NCBI GenBank assembly: GCA_020425925.1 | Contig: JAGQRB010000736.1 | Location: 1-53,655, forward strand | From: Planctomycetota bacterium | GTDB taxonomy: Bacteria > Planctomycetota > UBA1135 > UBA2386 | Reading direction: 5' to 3' | DNA length: 53,655 bases | Shown here: piece after piece, positions 8,378 to 16,955 of the stretch | Layout of the letters: each line of letters starts with the position of its first letter | How positions within the stretch are numbered: the stretch's first letter is position 1 | Notes under the pieces: generated by a model | What the model was told of the DNA's origin: nothing | Databases searched by the model: none | Seen by the model: only the letters and a program-made list of their open reading frames with translations | Translations under genes and position numbers: made by a program

Positions 8378-9787
8378 TCAGTGCCCGACGAGGCTCGACC
8401 AGCCGTTCGTCGACACCAGACCGAGCGCGTTCGCCGCGGCGTCGAACGAGAAGCCCTGCGCGAACAGTCCGGCGCCGAGCAGCGCGAGCTGGTTCGGGAT
8501 CGCACTCGTCCACGTCGCCGCACCCGCGTTCGCGGCGACCAGCAGCGACAGATCGGCGCTGACGTAGCCGATGCAGCCCGGCATCCCGAAGCCGCCCAGC
8601 GGCGTCGGTGCGGTCGCGCTCGCCCCGAGCACGAGCACCGCGAACGCCGCGCCCGGATCGAGGTTCTGCAGCTGCAGGTCGAACGTCAGGCCGAGGCGCG
8701 GTGCATCGCTGCTGTCGAGGCTCGGCGCGCCGTTGGTGCCCTGGCAGCCAATGCCGACGGTCTGCGCGTGCGCGCCGTAGGCGGTGGTGCCGGCGGCGAC
8801 CGTCGAGGTGCTCGGGCGACCACCGAAGCGCACGACTTCGCGGCGCACCGGATCGAACGCCAGCCCGGCATCGACGCGCGCCGTCGTCTGCGTCGGCTGA
8901 AGCGTCCACGTGGCTCCGTCGAACTCCCAGGTGTCGGCGAGCACCGTGCCGCCCGTGGCCATGCCGCCGTGCAGCACGAGCACGTTGCGCGCCGAGTCCA
9001 GGACCATGCGCGATCCGACGCGCGCGACCGGCCGCGGGCCGGGCGGCGTGATCAAGGTCCAGTCGCTGCCATCGTACGACCAGGTGGCATCCGTCAACGC
9101 CAGCTGGTTGCCGGCTGCGTTCAGCGCGATGCCGCCGAACATCACGGTAGCGCCGATCGCCGGCAGATACGCCATCGCCTGGCGCTCGAGCCGCGGCGGT
9201 CGGTTCGGCGTGCTGACCTGCTGCCAGTTGACACCGTCGTACTCCCAGGTGTCGTCGAACAGCTGCGAACCCAGCACCTGCGGGCGGCCGCCGAACAGCA
9301 CGGTGCGCTGCCGGGCGAGGTCGTGACTCATGCCGTACTGGTAGCGCGGCCCCGGCCCGCTCGCGGGCGTGACCTGTTGCCAGTCGACGCCGTCGAACTC
9401 GAAGGTCTCGGCACTCGCGGTGCCGAGCAGTCCGCTCGCCATCCAACCGCCGTACATGACGAAGCGGCCGCGAACTGGGTCGTACACACATTGGGCGCCG
9501 AGGCGACGCTGCGGCACCGTCGACGGCATCAGCTGCAGCCAGTCGCCGCCATCGCGCACCCAGGTGCCGGTCGCATACAACGTCGTGGTCGAGTTCGGTC
9601 CGGTCGACGAGCCGCGCGACCCGCCAAACAACAGGATCGTGCCGGCGTCCGAGCACGCCATCGCAGGGGAATACAGTGCCTGCGGCGAGTTCGTGGTGGC
9701 GATGTCGCGCCACTGCGCGGCGAGATCGTTGGCCAGACTGCCCGCGAACAGGGCACTGGCCGCGGCGACGATGCGAGATTGGTTCAT
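8378..9787 (-). CDS. Exported kelch-like beta-propeller protein (469 aa)
   Basis: The start MNQSRIVAAASALFAGSLANDLAAQ at 9787 gives a clean signal peptide; an ATG 36 nt further upstream would only lengthen its front. The body has about six kelch-like blades, each with a hydrophobic run ending in a Gly pair (TILLFGG, RFVMYGG, TVLFGG, TVMFGG, LVLHGG) and a following D-T-W-E-Y-D-G-V-N-W phrase. The last ~130 residues from GIGCQGTNGAP are the shared C-terminal module, with the second cysteine in GMPGCIGYV. It converges on the gene ending at 8345. A homologous architecture occurs at 22589. Likely periplasmic or surface located; ligand unknown. Confidence 0.85.
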   Translation of the reverse strand: MNQSRIVAAASALFAGSLANDLAAQWRDIATTNSPQALYSPAMACSDAGTILLFGGSRGSSTGPNSTTTLYATGTWVRDGGDWLQLMPSTVPQRRLGAQCVYDPVRGRFVMYGGWMASGLLGTASAETFEFDGVDWQQVTPASGPGPRYQYGMSHDLARQRTVLFGGRPQVLGSQLFDDTWEYDGVNWQQVSTPNRPPRLERQAMAYLPAIGATVMFGGIALNAAGNQLALTDATWSYDGSDWTLITPPGPRPVARVGSRMVLDSARNVLVLHGGMATGGTVLADTWEFDGATWTLQPTQTTARVDAGLAFDPVRREVVRFGGRPSTSTVAAGTTAYGAHAQTVGIGCQGTNGAPSLDSSDAPRLGLTFDLQLQNLDPGAAFAVLVLGASATAPTPLGGFGMPGCIGYVSADLSLLVAANAGAATWTSAIPNQLALLGAGLFAQGFSFDAAANALGLVSTNGWSSLVGH

Positions 9788-9941
9788 GGTGGCGAATCCG
9801 AGGGGCAGGCCAAGGTGCCTCATGGTATGCGGACACCGGAACGGGGTAACCGTGATCCGCCGCTCACCGATCGGGTGTTTCCGAATTCACGTTTTCTTCG
9901 TGGCAGCGTCACGCCGGTGCCGGGGCTCCCCCGATCGGGGC

Positions 9942-11342
9942 ATGCGACCATCCCTTTCCCTCCTCGTTCTCGCCGTCACGGCCCTCGCAGTTACCCGAAC
10001 TTCGAGTGCCCAGGATCTGGTCAAGCTGAGAGCGGCCCCGAACAACGGCAGCGGTGCGATGGCCACACTGAGTGGCTTTGTCAGGAACGGCACTCGGCTC
10101 GACATCGGGGTCGACTCGGCGCTGCAAGCGAGCACGGCGCAGCTCTTTCTCGGACCGCCGGCCAACAACACGCCGATCGCGACGTTCTCCGCGCTCGGGA
10201 ACGCCTCCGACTCCTTCGTCCTGACCAGCTCCGACCCACTGCTCGCCACCGAACTGGTCAACGAGAACATCTTCGTGACCGTATCGACCAACCTCGGACT
10301 GCTCGTGGATCGCATCCGGGTCACGCCTCCGGTCGAAGCGCTGCTCGACGTGTCCGGCAACGTGATCGCGGACGGCGTCCTGAAGATCCACAAGCCGGCG
10401 CTCGTTCGCGTCGTGATCCGCGGCAGCCGGCAGGACGTCTTCTATCAGATCGTCGCGGGCGACCCGAGCAACCCCGGCGCCGTGCTCTTCAACGCGGGGC
10501 TGACCTTCGGGGGCGACATCGACGAAGTCGTGATCATCGACTCGACACCGATCTGCAACGGCCCGTCCTTCGTGCGAGCGATCGACTTCGCCGGACTCGC
10601 GGGCACAGGGTCGGTCAAGCTCACGCAGACGCGCAAACTCGCGCTGGTCGACGACGGCACCGACGGCGCGACGAACAACGCGATCGCCGTGTTGTTCCAG
10701 CTCCCTGCGAACGTCCTCGCGGGATCGATCGACACGACCGCGTTCCCGCAGACCGTGACCGGGGTGAACCTGCGCGAGACCCCGACGAACGCGCTCGTCG
10801 CCCCGGGCGTGCAGGTCGGCCCGGGTCAGTTCGCCGTGCCGCTGACGCCGGTCACACCGAACCAGATCACGCTGTTCGAACAGAACCAGCTCGACATCGA
10901 ACTCGTGACCCCAACCGGCAGCTTCGTGAGCACGATCGTCGCCGCCCGCGAGCCGGCCGTGCTGCCCGACGGTTCGCCGGGCCTCAACGGCCGGGTGCCG
11001 TTCGCGAACTTCGTGCAGCAACCGCTCATCCGGTTCGGCTACGGCATCGAGGCCGTCGGCGGAATGCCGAACGCCGCCGCGATCCCGGTCATCGGCCTCG
11101 CGCTGCACGATCCGCCGCAGTCGCTCGCGCCGTTCGGCCTCGACGACACCGTGTACGTGGACATCCTCGCCAACCTGCCGATGCAGCTGCTCGACGGCAG
11201 GGGCTACGGGTTCTGGACGCAGCCGCTGCCGAACGACACGACGTTCGCGGGACTGACGCTGTTCGGCCAGGTGGTGGTCCTGAGCGGATTGGACGGCCTG
11301 TCGATGAGCAACACGTTCTTCGAAGCCATCGGGCCGAACTGA
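9942..11342 (+). CDS. Exported protein, possibly CHRD-like at its N-terminus (466 aa)
   Basis: The start at 9942 (MRPSLSLLVLAVTALAVTRTSSAQ) gives a signal peptide and lies just after a G-rich stretch; the same frame is open upstream without a plausible gene. Residues about 25-140 (ATLSGFVRNG..., then ...LLATELVNENIFVTVST) resemble the chordin-type CHRD domain, which usually reads LSG...YVNVHT, but the match is by eye only. The middle is beta-strand rich with few cysteines. The final ~45 residues (PLPNDTTFAGLTLFGQ...) closely follow the ending of the shared C-terminal module, especially that of the protein at 32036. It is divergent from the kelch-like gene at 9787, leaving 154 nt for two promoters. 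Function unknown. Confidence 0.75.
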   Translation: MRPSLSLLVLAVTALAVTRTSSAQDLVKLRAAPNNGSGAMATLSGFVRNGTRLDIGVDSALQASTAQLFLGPPANNTPIATFSALGNASDSFVLTSSDPLLATELVNENIFVTVSTNLGLLVDRIRVTPPVEALLDVSGNVIADGVLKIHKPALVRVVIRGSRQDVFYQIVAGDPSNPGAVLFNAGLTFGGDIDEVVIIDSTPICNGPSFVRAIDFAGLAGTGSVKLTQTRKLALVDDGTDGATNNAIAVLFQLPANVLAGSIDTTAFPQTVTGVNLRETPTNALVAPGVQVGPGQFAVPLTPVTPNQITLFEQNQLDIELVTPTGSFVSTIVAAREPAVLPDGSPGLNGRVPFANFVQQPLIRFGYGIEAVGGMPNAAAIPVIGLALHDPPQSLAPFGLDDTVYVDILANLPMQLLDGRGYGFWTQPLPNDTTFAGLTLFGQVVVLSGLDGLSMSNTFFEAIGPN

Positions 11343-11366
11343 CCCCGCGGCTCGCCAACCCTGCGA

Positions 11367-14093
11367 TCAGCGAACGACCACGTCGCGCACGACGTTCGAG
11401 AAGCGGCCCTGCGTCGCGAACAGGGACTGGCTGAACAGCTCGAGGCCCTGCAGGGCGGTCTGGTTGGGAACGGGCATCGTCAACGAACCGCTGCTCTGCG
11501 TCGGCAACAGCACGATCGTCGGCAGCGGCGCGATCCCCGCCGGGCCGATACCGAGGATGCCATATGGCGGGAACGGCAGCTGCGTCTCGGTGAGCGCGAT
11601 GGCGGAAAGGACCAGTCCGGTGGTCGACACCTGGGTCGCCGTGGCCTGCAGGTGATAGTCGAAGCCGACGCGCAGCAGGTCCGGCGCCGTGAGCTGGCGG
11701 CGCAGGTTCCGATACAGGCGAGGCCAGCCACTGGGACGCCACCCGAGAGGGCCTGTCGCCACGACGAGGTCGAGGTCGCCGTCGCGATCCGCGTCGAAGG
11801 CAGCGACCGCGCGCTGCGAGGAACGACGATCGTCAGGCAGCGCTGCCGCGTCGTCGGCGAAGTGCCCGTTGCCGTCGTTGCGGTAGAACCGTGTCCGCGA
11901 CGCGGCGGTGACCGACCCGCTCGACGTCCCCGTGTTGATCAGGACGAGGTCGGGGTCGCCGTCTTCGTCGAAGTCGGCCGCCAGCAGCCCGACCGTCCCT
12001 AGCGCCTGGGCAGGCATGGCAGCGGCGGTTTCGTCGGCAAAGTTGCCGACGCCGTCGTTCACGTACAGTCGGGTCTGGCCGCCGTAGGTGGCGAAGACCA
12101 GGTCCTGATCTCCGTCCAGGTCGACGTCGCTCGCGACGATCGACGAGGTCCATTCGGCGGGAGTCTGCAGCCGACCCGCGGTCACGTCGACGAAGTGGCC
12201 GACGCCGTCGTTCTCGTAGAGTCGATTGGCGGCGTTGTTGCCGACTACCAGGTCCGGGTCGCCGTCACGGTCGATGTCGCACAGCGCGAGTGACGCCGTC
12301 CGGTCGGTGTCGACCGGCAGACGCGTCGAGGTCTCGTCCGTGAAGAAGCCCGCACCGTTGTTGATGTAGAGCCGGTTCTGCCCCAGGAGGCCGAGGGACG
12401 GGATGGCATGGTTGCCGATCAGGATGTCGAGGTCGCCGTCGAGGTCGACATCCCCGAGCAGGATCGCGCGCGTCGCGTCGATGTCCGCCGGGAGTCGCGC
12501 GGCCGAGACGTCGACGAACGTCCCGGTGCCGTCGTTGAGGTAGAGCTGTGTGTGCGCGTCGAACGCTCCCGAGTTGCCGAAGACGAGATCCGGGTCGCCG
12601 TCGTTGTCGACGTCGCCGACCGCCATGCAATCGGTGATGATCGTGTCGGCCGGCATCCTGCCGCTGGTTTCCAGGAACCCGCCGCGGCCGTCGTTCAGGT
12701 AGATACCATTGCTCTCGCCGCTGTTGGCTGCGACGAGGTCGAGATCACCGTCGCCGTCGACGTCGCAGGCCGCGATATCGACCACGTCGTGGCGGGTCGT
12801 GGGCAGACTCGGCTCGGTGCCGGCGTGGAGCACCCCGGTACCGTCGTTCAGAAACAGTCGATCGGCGGATCGGATCGGCACGTTGGCCACGGCGAGGTCA
12901 GCGTCGCCGTCGCCGTCGACGTCGAGCGCGACGACATGGCTGGTCGCCGTCATCTCGAGCGTGAACGCGCCCGCACCGTCGGTGAAGACGCCCGTTGCGT
13001 CGTTGAGCAGCAGGCGGTTGGCGCTGTCCTCGCCGACGTAACCGTTGCCGAACACCAGGTCCTCATCGCCGTCACCGTCGACGTCGAAGCTCGCCACCGC
13101 GCGCGTCGCGTCCTGCACGAAGGGGAGCCGCGACGCCGTCTCGTCCAGGAACCGACCGCTGCCGTCGTTGACGTAGACACGATTCTGCGCGCCCGCGCTG
13201 TCGCCGTTGGCGAACACCAGGTCCGGATCGCCGTCCCCGTCGACGTCGCTGCACGCCACGCCGCCCGAGAACTCGAGGTCCACGGGCATGTGCGTCGCGG
13301 TGACGTCGCTGAACCTGCCGCTGCCGTCGTTGAGGTAGAGGCGGTCCTGTTGCGCGACGCTCCACCCCGGCAGCCCGTTGGCACACACGAGATCGAGGTC
13401 GCCGTCGGCGTCGACATCGCACAGCGCGAGGTCGCGTGTCTGGTCGAACACGACCGGCAGCGCCGAGGCGGTGACGTCGGTGAAGTAGCCGGAGCCATCA
13501 TTGCGGTAGACGCGGTTCTGCCGACCCGACGTTCCGGTCGTGAAGTTGCCGATCACGAGGTCGGGATCACCGTCGCCATCGATGTCACCGCAGGCGATCG
13601 CACCGGTCTCGTCGAGGTCGGCAGGCAGACGGCCGCTGGTCCCGTCGACGAACATGCCGGTCCCGTCGTTGAGATAGAGGCGGTTCTGCCGGCTCGGACC
13701 GTTCAGATAGCCGTTGCCGAACACCAGGTCGACGTCGCCGTCCATGTCGACGTCGCAGCCGACGACGGCACTCGAGTAGTGCGCGTCGACCGGCAGGTTC
13801 GACGCGGTGATGTCGGTGAACCTGCCGTGGCCGTCGTTGCGGTAGAGCCGGTTCTGACCGGTCGTGCCGATGAAACTGTTGGGCGCCGTCGCCGCGACCA
13901 GGTCGAGAGCGCCGTCGCCGTCGATGTCGACGGCCGCGAGCTCGAGCGTCTCGTCCTCGTCGACCGGGAAGTGCAGTCGGCCGGTCTCCGCGAACTGTTG
14001 TGCGGGGAGGCGATCGCTGCAGAACAGCGCCCCGCAGGCGGCAAGGCACCCGAAGGCGAACGCGGCGGAGTGGAACGAGGATGTAGCCGTCAC
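11367..14093 (-). CDS. Exported FG-GAP/VCBS calcium-loop repeat protein (908 aa)
   Basis: The start codon is GTG at 14093; residues 1-31 form a signal peptide ending near DRLPAQ. The body contains 14 repeats of about 55-65 residues. Each has a D-x-D-x-D-G-D-x-D-L calcium-binding loop (for example DIDGDGDPDLVIGN, DVDADGDLDLVCAN, DADRDGDLDLVVAT) and most continue with NRLYLNDGTGxFxDxT and LP. This is the FG-GAP_3/VCBS type of integrin-like beta-propeller, so about two seven-bladed propellers are plausible. The C-terminal ~110 residues follow the second half of the shared C-terminal module (TMPVPNQTALQGLELFSQ) without its cysteines. Calcium dependence is expected from the loops, not shown. The flanking gene at 9942-11342 converges on it with a 24-nt gap. 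Confidence 0.9.
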   Translation of the reverse strand: MTATSSFHSAAFAFGCLAACGALFCSDRLPAQQFAETGRLHFPVDEDETLELAAVDIDGDGALDLVAATAPNSFIGTTGQNRLYRNDGHGRFTDITASNLPVDAHYSSAVVGCDVDMDGDVDLVFGNGYLNGPSRQNRLYLNDGTGMFVDGTSGRLPADLDETGAIACGDIDGDGDPDLVIGNFTTGTSGRQNRVYRNDGSGYFTDVTASALPVVFDQTRDLALCDVDADGDLDLVCANGLPGWSVAQQDRLYLNDGSGRFSDVTATHMPVDLEFSGGVACSDVDGDGDPDLVFANGDSAGAQNRVYVNDGSGRFLDETASRLPFVQDATRAVASFDVDGDGDEDLVFGNGYVGEDSANRLLLNDATGVFTDGAGAFTLEMTATSHVVALDVDGDGDADLAVANVPIRSADRLFLNDGTGVLHAGTEPSLPTTRHDVVDIAACDVDGDGDLDLVAANSGESNGIYLNDGRGGFLETSGRMPADTIITDCMAVGDVDNDGDPDLVFGNSGAFDAHTQLYLNDGTGTFVDVSAARLPADIDATRAILLGDVDLDGDLDILIGNHAIPSLGLLGQNRLYINNGAGFFTDETSTRLPVDTDRTASLALCDIDRDGDPDLVVGNNAANRLYENDGVGHFVDVTAGRLQTPAEWTSSIVASDVDLDGDQDLVFATYGGQTRLYVNDGVGNFADETAAAMPAQALGTVGLLAADFDEDGDPDLVLINTGTSSGSVTAASRTRFYRNDGNGHFADDAAALPDDRRSSQRAVAAFDADRDGDLDLVVATGPLGWRPSGWPRLYRNLRRQLTAPDLLRVGFDYHLQATATQVSTTGLVLSAIALTETQLPFPPYGILGIGPAGIAPLPTIVLLPTQSSGSLTMPVPNQTALQGLELFSQSLFATQGRFSNVVRDVVVR

Positions 14094-14152
14094 GGATGGA
14101 TCACCACGATTTCGGGGAGTGCTCCTCGCGGCAGCTTACGCGAGACGCTCTC

Positions 14153-15769
14153 TCAGAGGGTGTTCACCAGCAGGTGTAACGCGTTCGAGAGCAGGATCCC
14201 GCGCGCCCCGGGCATTCCGATCGGCGCCTCGACCGCACACTGCACGAAGAGGTCGGTGCCGGCGAGCGCCGGTGCGGCCGGCAGCGACAGCGGCAGGGAG
14301 CCGGCCGTGCCGCTCGGCACGAGCAGCAGCACGGCATCGGCGCCGGTGAACTGCAGGCAGCTCGGCAGCGCGGCGACCGGCACCGGCAGACCCGTGGTGC
14401 TGACCTGCGTCAGTCCGAAGAAGTAGGCCGCGAGCGACGTGCCGATCGACAGCTCCGTGAGCACCAGGTTGACGGTCGTCCCGAGCAGCGGTCGCTGATC
14501 GGCCGCGAGCGTGACCGGCCCCCGGTCCTGCAGCGGCACCGTGAACGGCACCGCAGTCGACAGATCGATGCTGCCGGGATTCTCGGAGTCGACGGCGGGG
14601 TTCCAGCCGGTCACGCCGCCGCCCGGAGCGCAGGCGCCGAAGCGCAGCTCGATCCGGCCGCTCCCATCGAAGTGGAACTGGAAGGTGTGGGTGTTCGCGG
14701 GATTGAGGTACTCCTCGACCTGGTCGAACGTGATCGTGGCGGTCTGCGCCTGCGCATCGGTTTCGAAGGTCACGGTGCCGCTCGTCCGCGGGCGCAGGTC
14801 GATGAGTCGGGCCGCGATCATCGGATCGTCGAGGAACGCGCCGAGATTGTTGACGCGGAACGACAGCGGCGCGAGAGCGACGTAGCCGTCCGAGCCGACA
14901 TAGAGCGACGAGGTCGTCGAGCCGGCATAGGGGAACGACCAACCGAGCTGGAACGGAACGATATTGAGGTTGGGGATCACGATCGGCGCGGCCGTCGGCG
15001 GGGTGACGGGGTTCGTTCCGGCCGTGACGGAGTAGCCGGTGGCCGTCGGCAGCAACTCGAGGCTGGTGTTGGAGAGATCGAATGCCTGGTGGAGTTCGTA
15101 GAACGCGCCGAGCTGCTCACCGCAACCGCTCCCGATCCGCCGCCGCCGCGCAAACAGGCTCTGGTCGAGCGCGTAGGCGTGATCGTCGATCGCGGGTGTG
15201 AACGGCACGCTCGAGGTCAGCTCGACCGACGCGACCCCGACCGAACTCTGGAAACCGACGAAGGTGGGCCCGGCCGTGGTCCAATTGGTCGTGCCGAGCA
15301 CCGAACCGTCGGCGGCACGGAACACCGCCTGACCGCTCCCCCCCGTCGACACGTCCAGGCCCATGATCGGGACGGGCGGCGAGTAGGCGATGTCGAGCCG
15401 ACCGAGATTGAACAGCCCTACGCCCAGCGAACGCGTCGAGAAGCCGAGCGATCCGAACTGGGGCGCATTGGCCCACAACGTGCCGCCGGGGACCCGGTAC
15501 TCGGCGCCATAGGCCACGAGTCCGGTGAGCAGGGTCGGGAACCCGGCAACCGGGCCGACCACGGTTTCGGCCCCGAGCACCGCTACATCGAGGTCGGTCG
15601 ACGCGTTGGCACCGAGAGTCGGTAGGGACTCGAACTGCTCCAGCGTCGCCCACGGCGGCAGCAGAGAGTTGAGGGTCTGGCGATCGGGAATGGCCTGAGC
15701 AGCGCCGGCGGTCGCAAGGGCGTGCACGGCGGACAGCAAGAAGGCAGAGCGGAGCATGGTCGTGGTCAT
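14153..15769 (-). CDS. Exported two-domain protein, PEP-CTERM-type sandwich plus nidogen-like (538 aa)
   Basis: The start at 15769 (MTTTMLRSAFLLSAVHALATAGAAQA) gives a signal peptide and is preceded by AGGA. Residues about 27-215 resemble the beta-sandwich common in PEP-CTERM proteins: FESLPTLG near the front, then TFVGFQSS...VASVEL and an AIDDHAYA phrase. Residues about 230-425 resemble nidogen-like or choice-of-anchor domains (LGWSFPYAGSTTSSLYVGSDGYVALAP, split here by eye into F-P-Y-x-G and V-x-S-D-G-Y). The end (VPSGTAGSLPLSLPAAPALAGTDLF then ILLSNALHLLV) fits the shared C-terminal module with one cysteine. No PEP-CTERM anchor is present. It lies upstream of the FG-GAP gene on the same strand with a 59-nt gap, so an operon is possible. 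Confidence 0.8.
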   Translation of the reverse strand: MTTTMLRSAFLLSAVHALATAGAAQAIPDRQTLNSLLPPWATLEQFESLPTLGANASTDLDVAVLGAETVVGPVAGFPTLLTGLVAYGAEYRVPGGTLWANAPQFGSLGFSTRSLGVGLFNLGRLDIAYSPPVPIMGLDVSTGGSGQAVFRAADGSVLGTTNWTTAGPTFVGFQSSVGVASVELTSSVPFTPAIDDHAYALDQSLFARRRRIGSGCGEQLGAFYELHQAFDLSNTSLELLPTATGYSVTAGTNPVTPPTAAPIVIPNLNIVPFQLGWSFPYAGSTTSSLYVGSDGYVALAPLSFRVNNLGAFLDDPMIAARLIDLRPRTSGTVTFETDAQAQTATITFDQVEEYLNPANTHTFQFHFDGSGRIELRFGACAPGGGVTGWNPAVDSENPGSIDLSTAVPFTVPLQDRGPVTLAADQRPLLGTTVNLVLTELSIGTSLAAYFFGLTQVSTTGLPVPVAALPSCLQFTGADAVLLLVPSGTAGSLPLSLPAAPALAGTDLFVQCAVEAPIGMPGARGILLSNALHLLVNTL

Positions 15770-15980
15770 CGCGCGTTCCTGCCGGTCTTCCCCGGAGGCG
15801 CCCGAAGTCAGCCAGAGTTCCGCTCGAGAAGCGGAAAAACCGGCGGACGAGCCTCGTCTGCTCCGCACGCAGCCCCGGCTTCGGAGTTGTGCTCCGCCGT
15901 GCTCCCGGGTGTGCGAGGATGAAAGGCCGAACGCGAGCTCCGCCCCGCCCGAGCGGCAACCCGGGCACGGCGGAGGACGT

Positions 15981-15986
15981 TAGGAT
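15981..15986 (+). promoter_or_regulatory. Candidate -10 element (TAGGAT)
   Basis: TAGGAT ends 8 nt before the GTG start at 15995. Transcription from it would begin at or next to the start codon, giving a leaderless message. No clear -35 box. Confidence 0.35.
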
Positions 15987-15994
15987 GATCGGCC

Positions 15995-16534
15995 GTGGTC
16001 GTCGAACTGTCTCTGACCTTCGCGTTGGGTCTGTCGTCGCAGTCTCTGTTCTGCTTCGAAGCGAGCCCATCGACGAGTGCCATCGGCGCACTCACGGGCG
16101 TCGGGGACAACGGCCAGGAACGGACCCTGAGCGTTCGCCCCCTGTCCCCACCGGAAGTACCGCCGGCGACTAGGGGGCTTCGCGACATCGCGGCTCGGTC
16201 GGCCGAACCGTCGTGGGTGTCGCCCGATCTGGCGGCGGCACTCGAGAGGAACCTCGCGGAGCGCGCCGCGGCAGACGCTTCGTTGCTCGGATTCACCAAG
16301 GGGCTGCTCGTCGACGGCTACCGCGACCTGATCGTCGTCGGCGAGTGGGCTCCGCCCCTCAGCCGCGCCCGGTCGACACGGTCCACGGTCGTTCGCTCCG
16401 CCTTCGCCGGCAAGTCCGAGCGCGCTGACGAGCGGGGGTTGCGAGGCTGGTGCGATGACCTCGTGCTCCTGCTGCTGCTCATCAACGCAACGGGAACGCT
16501 GGCATTGTGGAAGTCGCTGACGGCGCTGGAGTGA
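15995..16534 (+). CDS. Hypothetical protein with a C-terminal membrane segment (179 aa)
   Basis: A GTG start follows a TAGGAT hexamer by 8 nt. Third codon positions are strongly G/C throughout, which supports this strand over the overlapping minus-strand frame at 15980-16630. The N-terminus is mildly hydrophobic (LSLTFALGLSSQSLF). The middle is an Arg/Ala/Ser-rich region with a helical stretch (LAAALERNLAERAAADASLL). A clear hydrophobic segment near the end (DDLVLLLLLINATGTLALW) precedes KSLTALE, so the protein may be tail-anchored. I do not recognise a family. It converges on the MauE-like gene with a 22-nt gap. Confidence 0.5.
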   Translation: MVVELSLTFALGLSSQSLFCFEASPSTSAIGALTGVGDNGQERTLSVRPLSPPEVPPATRGLRDIAARSAEPSWVSPDLAAALERNLAERAAADASLLGFTKGLLVDGYRDLIVVGEWAPPLSRARSTRSTVVRSAFAGKSERADERGLRGWCDDLVLLLLLINATGTLALWKSLTALE

Positions 16535-16556
16535 GTTTCCAGCCAGGTCCGCGCGA

Positions 16557-16955
16557 TCAAGCCGACTCAGCCGGTTGCCCGGCGGGCACGGAGCGTACGC
16601 CGGTCTCCTGGCACCAGGCGACGACTGCAAGTGCCCCGAGAGTGGCGTTCAAGAGGACATGCTGCGCCGACGTGAGCCGGATCATCGAGCCGAGACAGCC
16701 GCAAGTTTCGCCCCGGCCCCAGAACTCGATCCCGATTCCCACTGCCGCGAGGACGCCACATCCGATCAAGGCCCAGGCGCGCGTGCTGCGGATCAACAAG
16801 CCGACCATCAGACCGATCTCGAGGATCGTAGCGGCCCAGAAGAGACCCTCTGATATCGCGAACTCCGGCTGATATCCGCCCCACAGCTTGGTAGCGCACG
16901 CAAACCCCAGAAAGAGCAGTATCGCGATTCTGGGGCCATGCACGATCACGCTCAT
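16557..16955 (-). CDS. MauE/DoxX-like redox-associated membrane protein (132 aa)
   Basis: Four hydrophobic segments are visible (about residues 7-21, 36-56, 61-78 and 98-115). The motif CGCLG at residues 85-89, before the last membrane helix, is the cysteine pair typical of MauE-like members of the DoxX superfamily, which are linked to disulfide or thiol chemistry at the membrane; C20, C66 and C115 are extra. Its start overlaps the stop of the upstream gene by 4 nt (16952-16955, ATGA), so translation is probably coupled. The operon also has a 12-cysteine secreted protein upstream (18655-19053), which makes a role in its oxidation or delivery an attractive inference. Methylamine metabolism genes are absent here. 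Confidence 0.75.
   Translation of the reverse strand: MSVIVHGPRIAILLFLGFACATKLWGGYQPEFAISEGLFWAATILEIGLMVGLLIRSTRAWALIGCGVLAAVGIGIEFWGRGETCGCLGSMIRLTSAQHVLLNATLGALAVVAWCQETGVRSVPAGQPAESA

Noticed and set aside
11367..14093. Regularly spaced repeats that could be mistaken for a CRISPR array
   Set aside because: The period and translation show protein-coding FG-GAP repeats; the units are diverged and have no constant repeat with unique spacers.
15980..16630. A minus-strand frame of 216 codons
   Set aside because: Third codon positions and the C-terminal membrane helix favour the plus-strand gene at 15995; the minus frame also overlaps the MauE-like gene.
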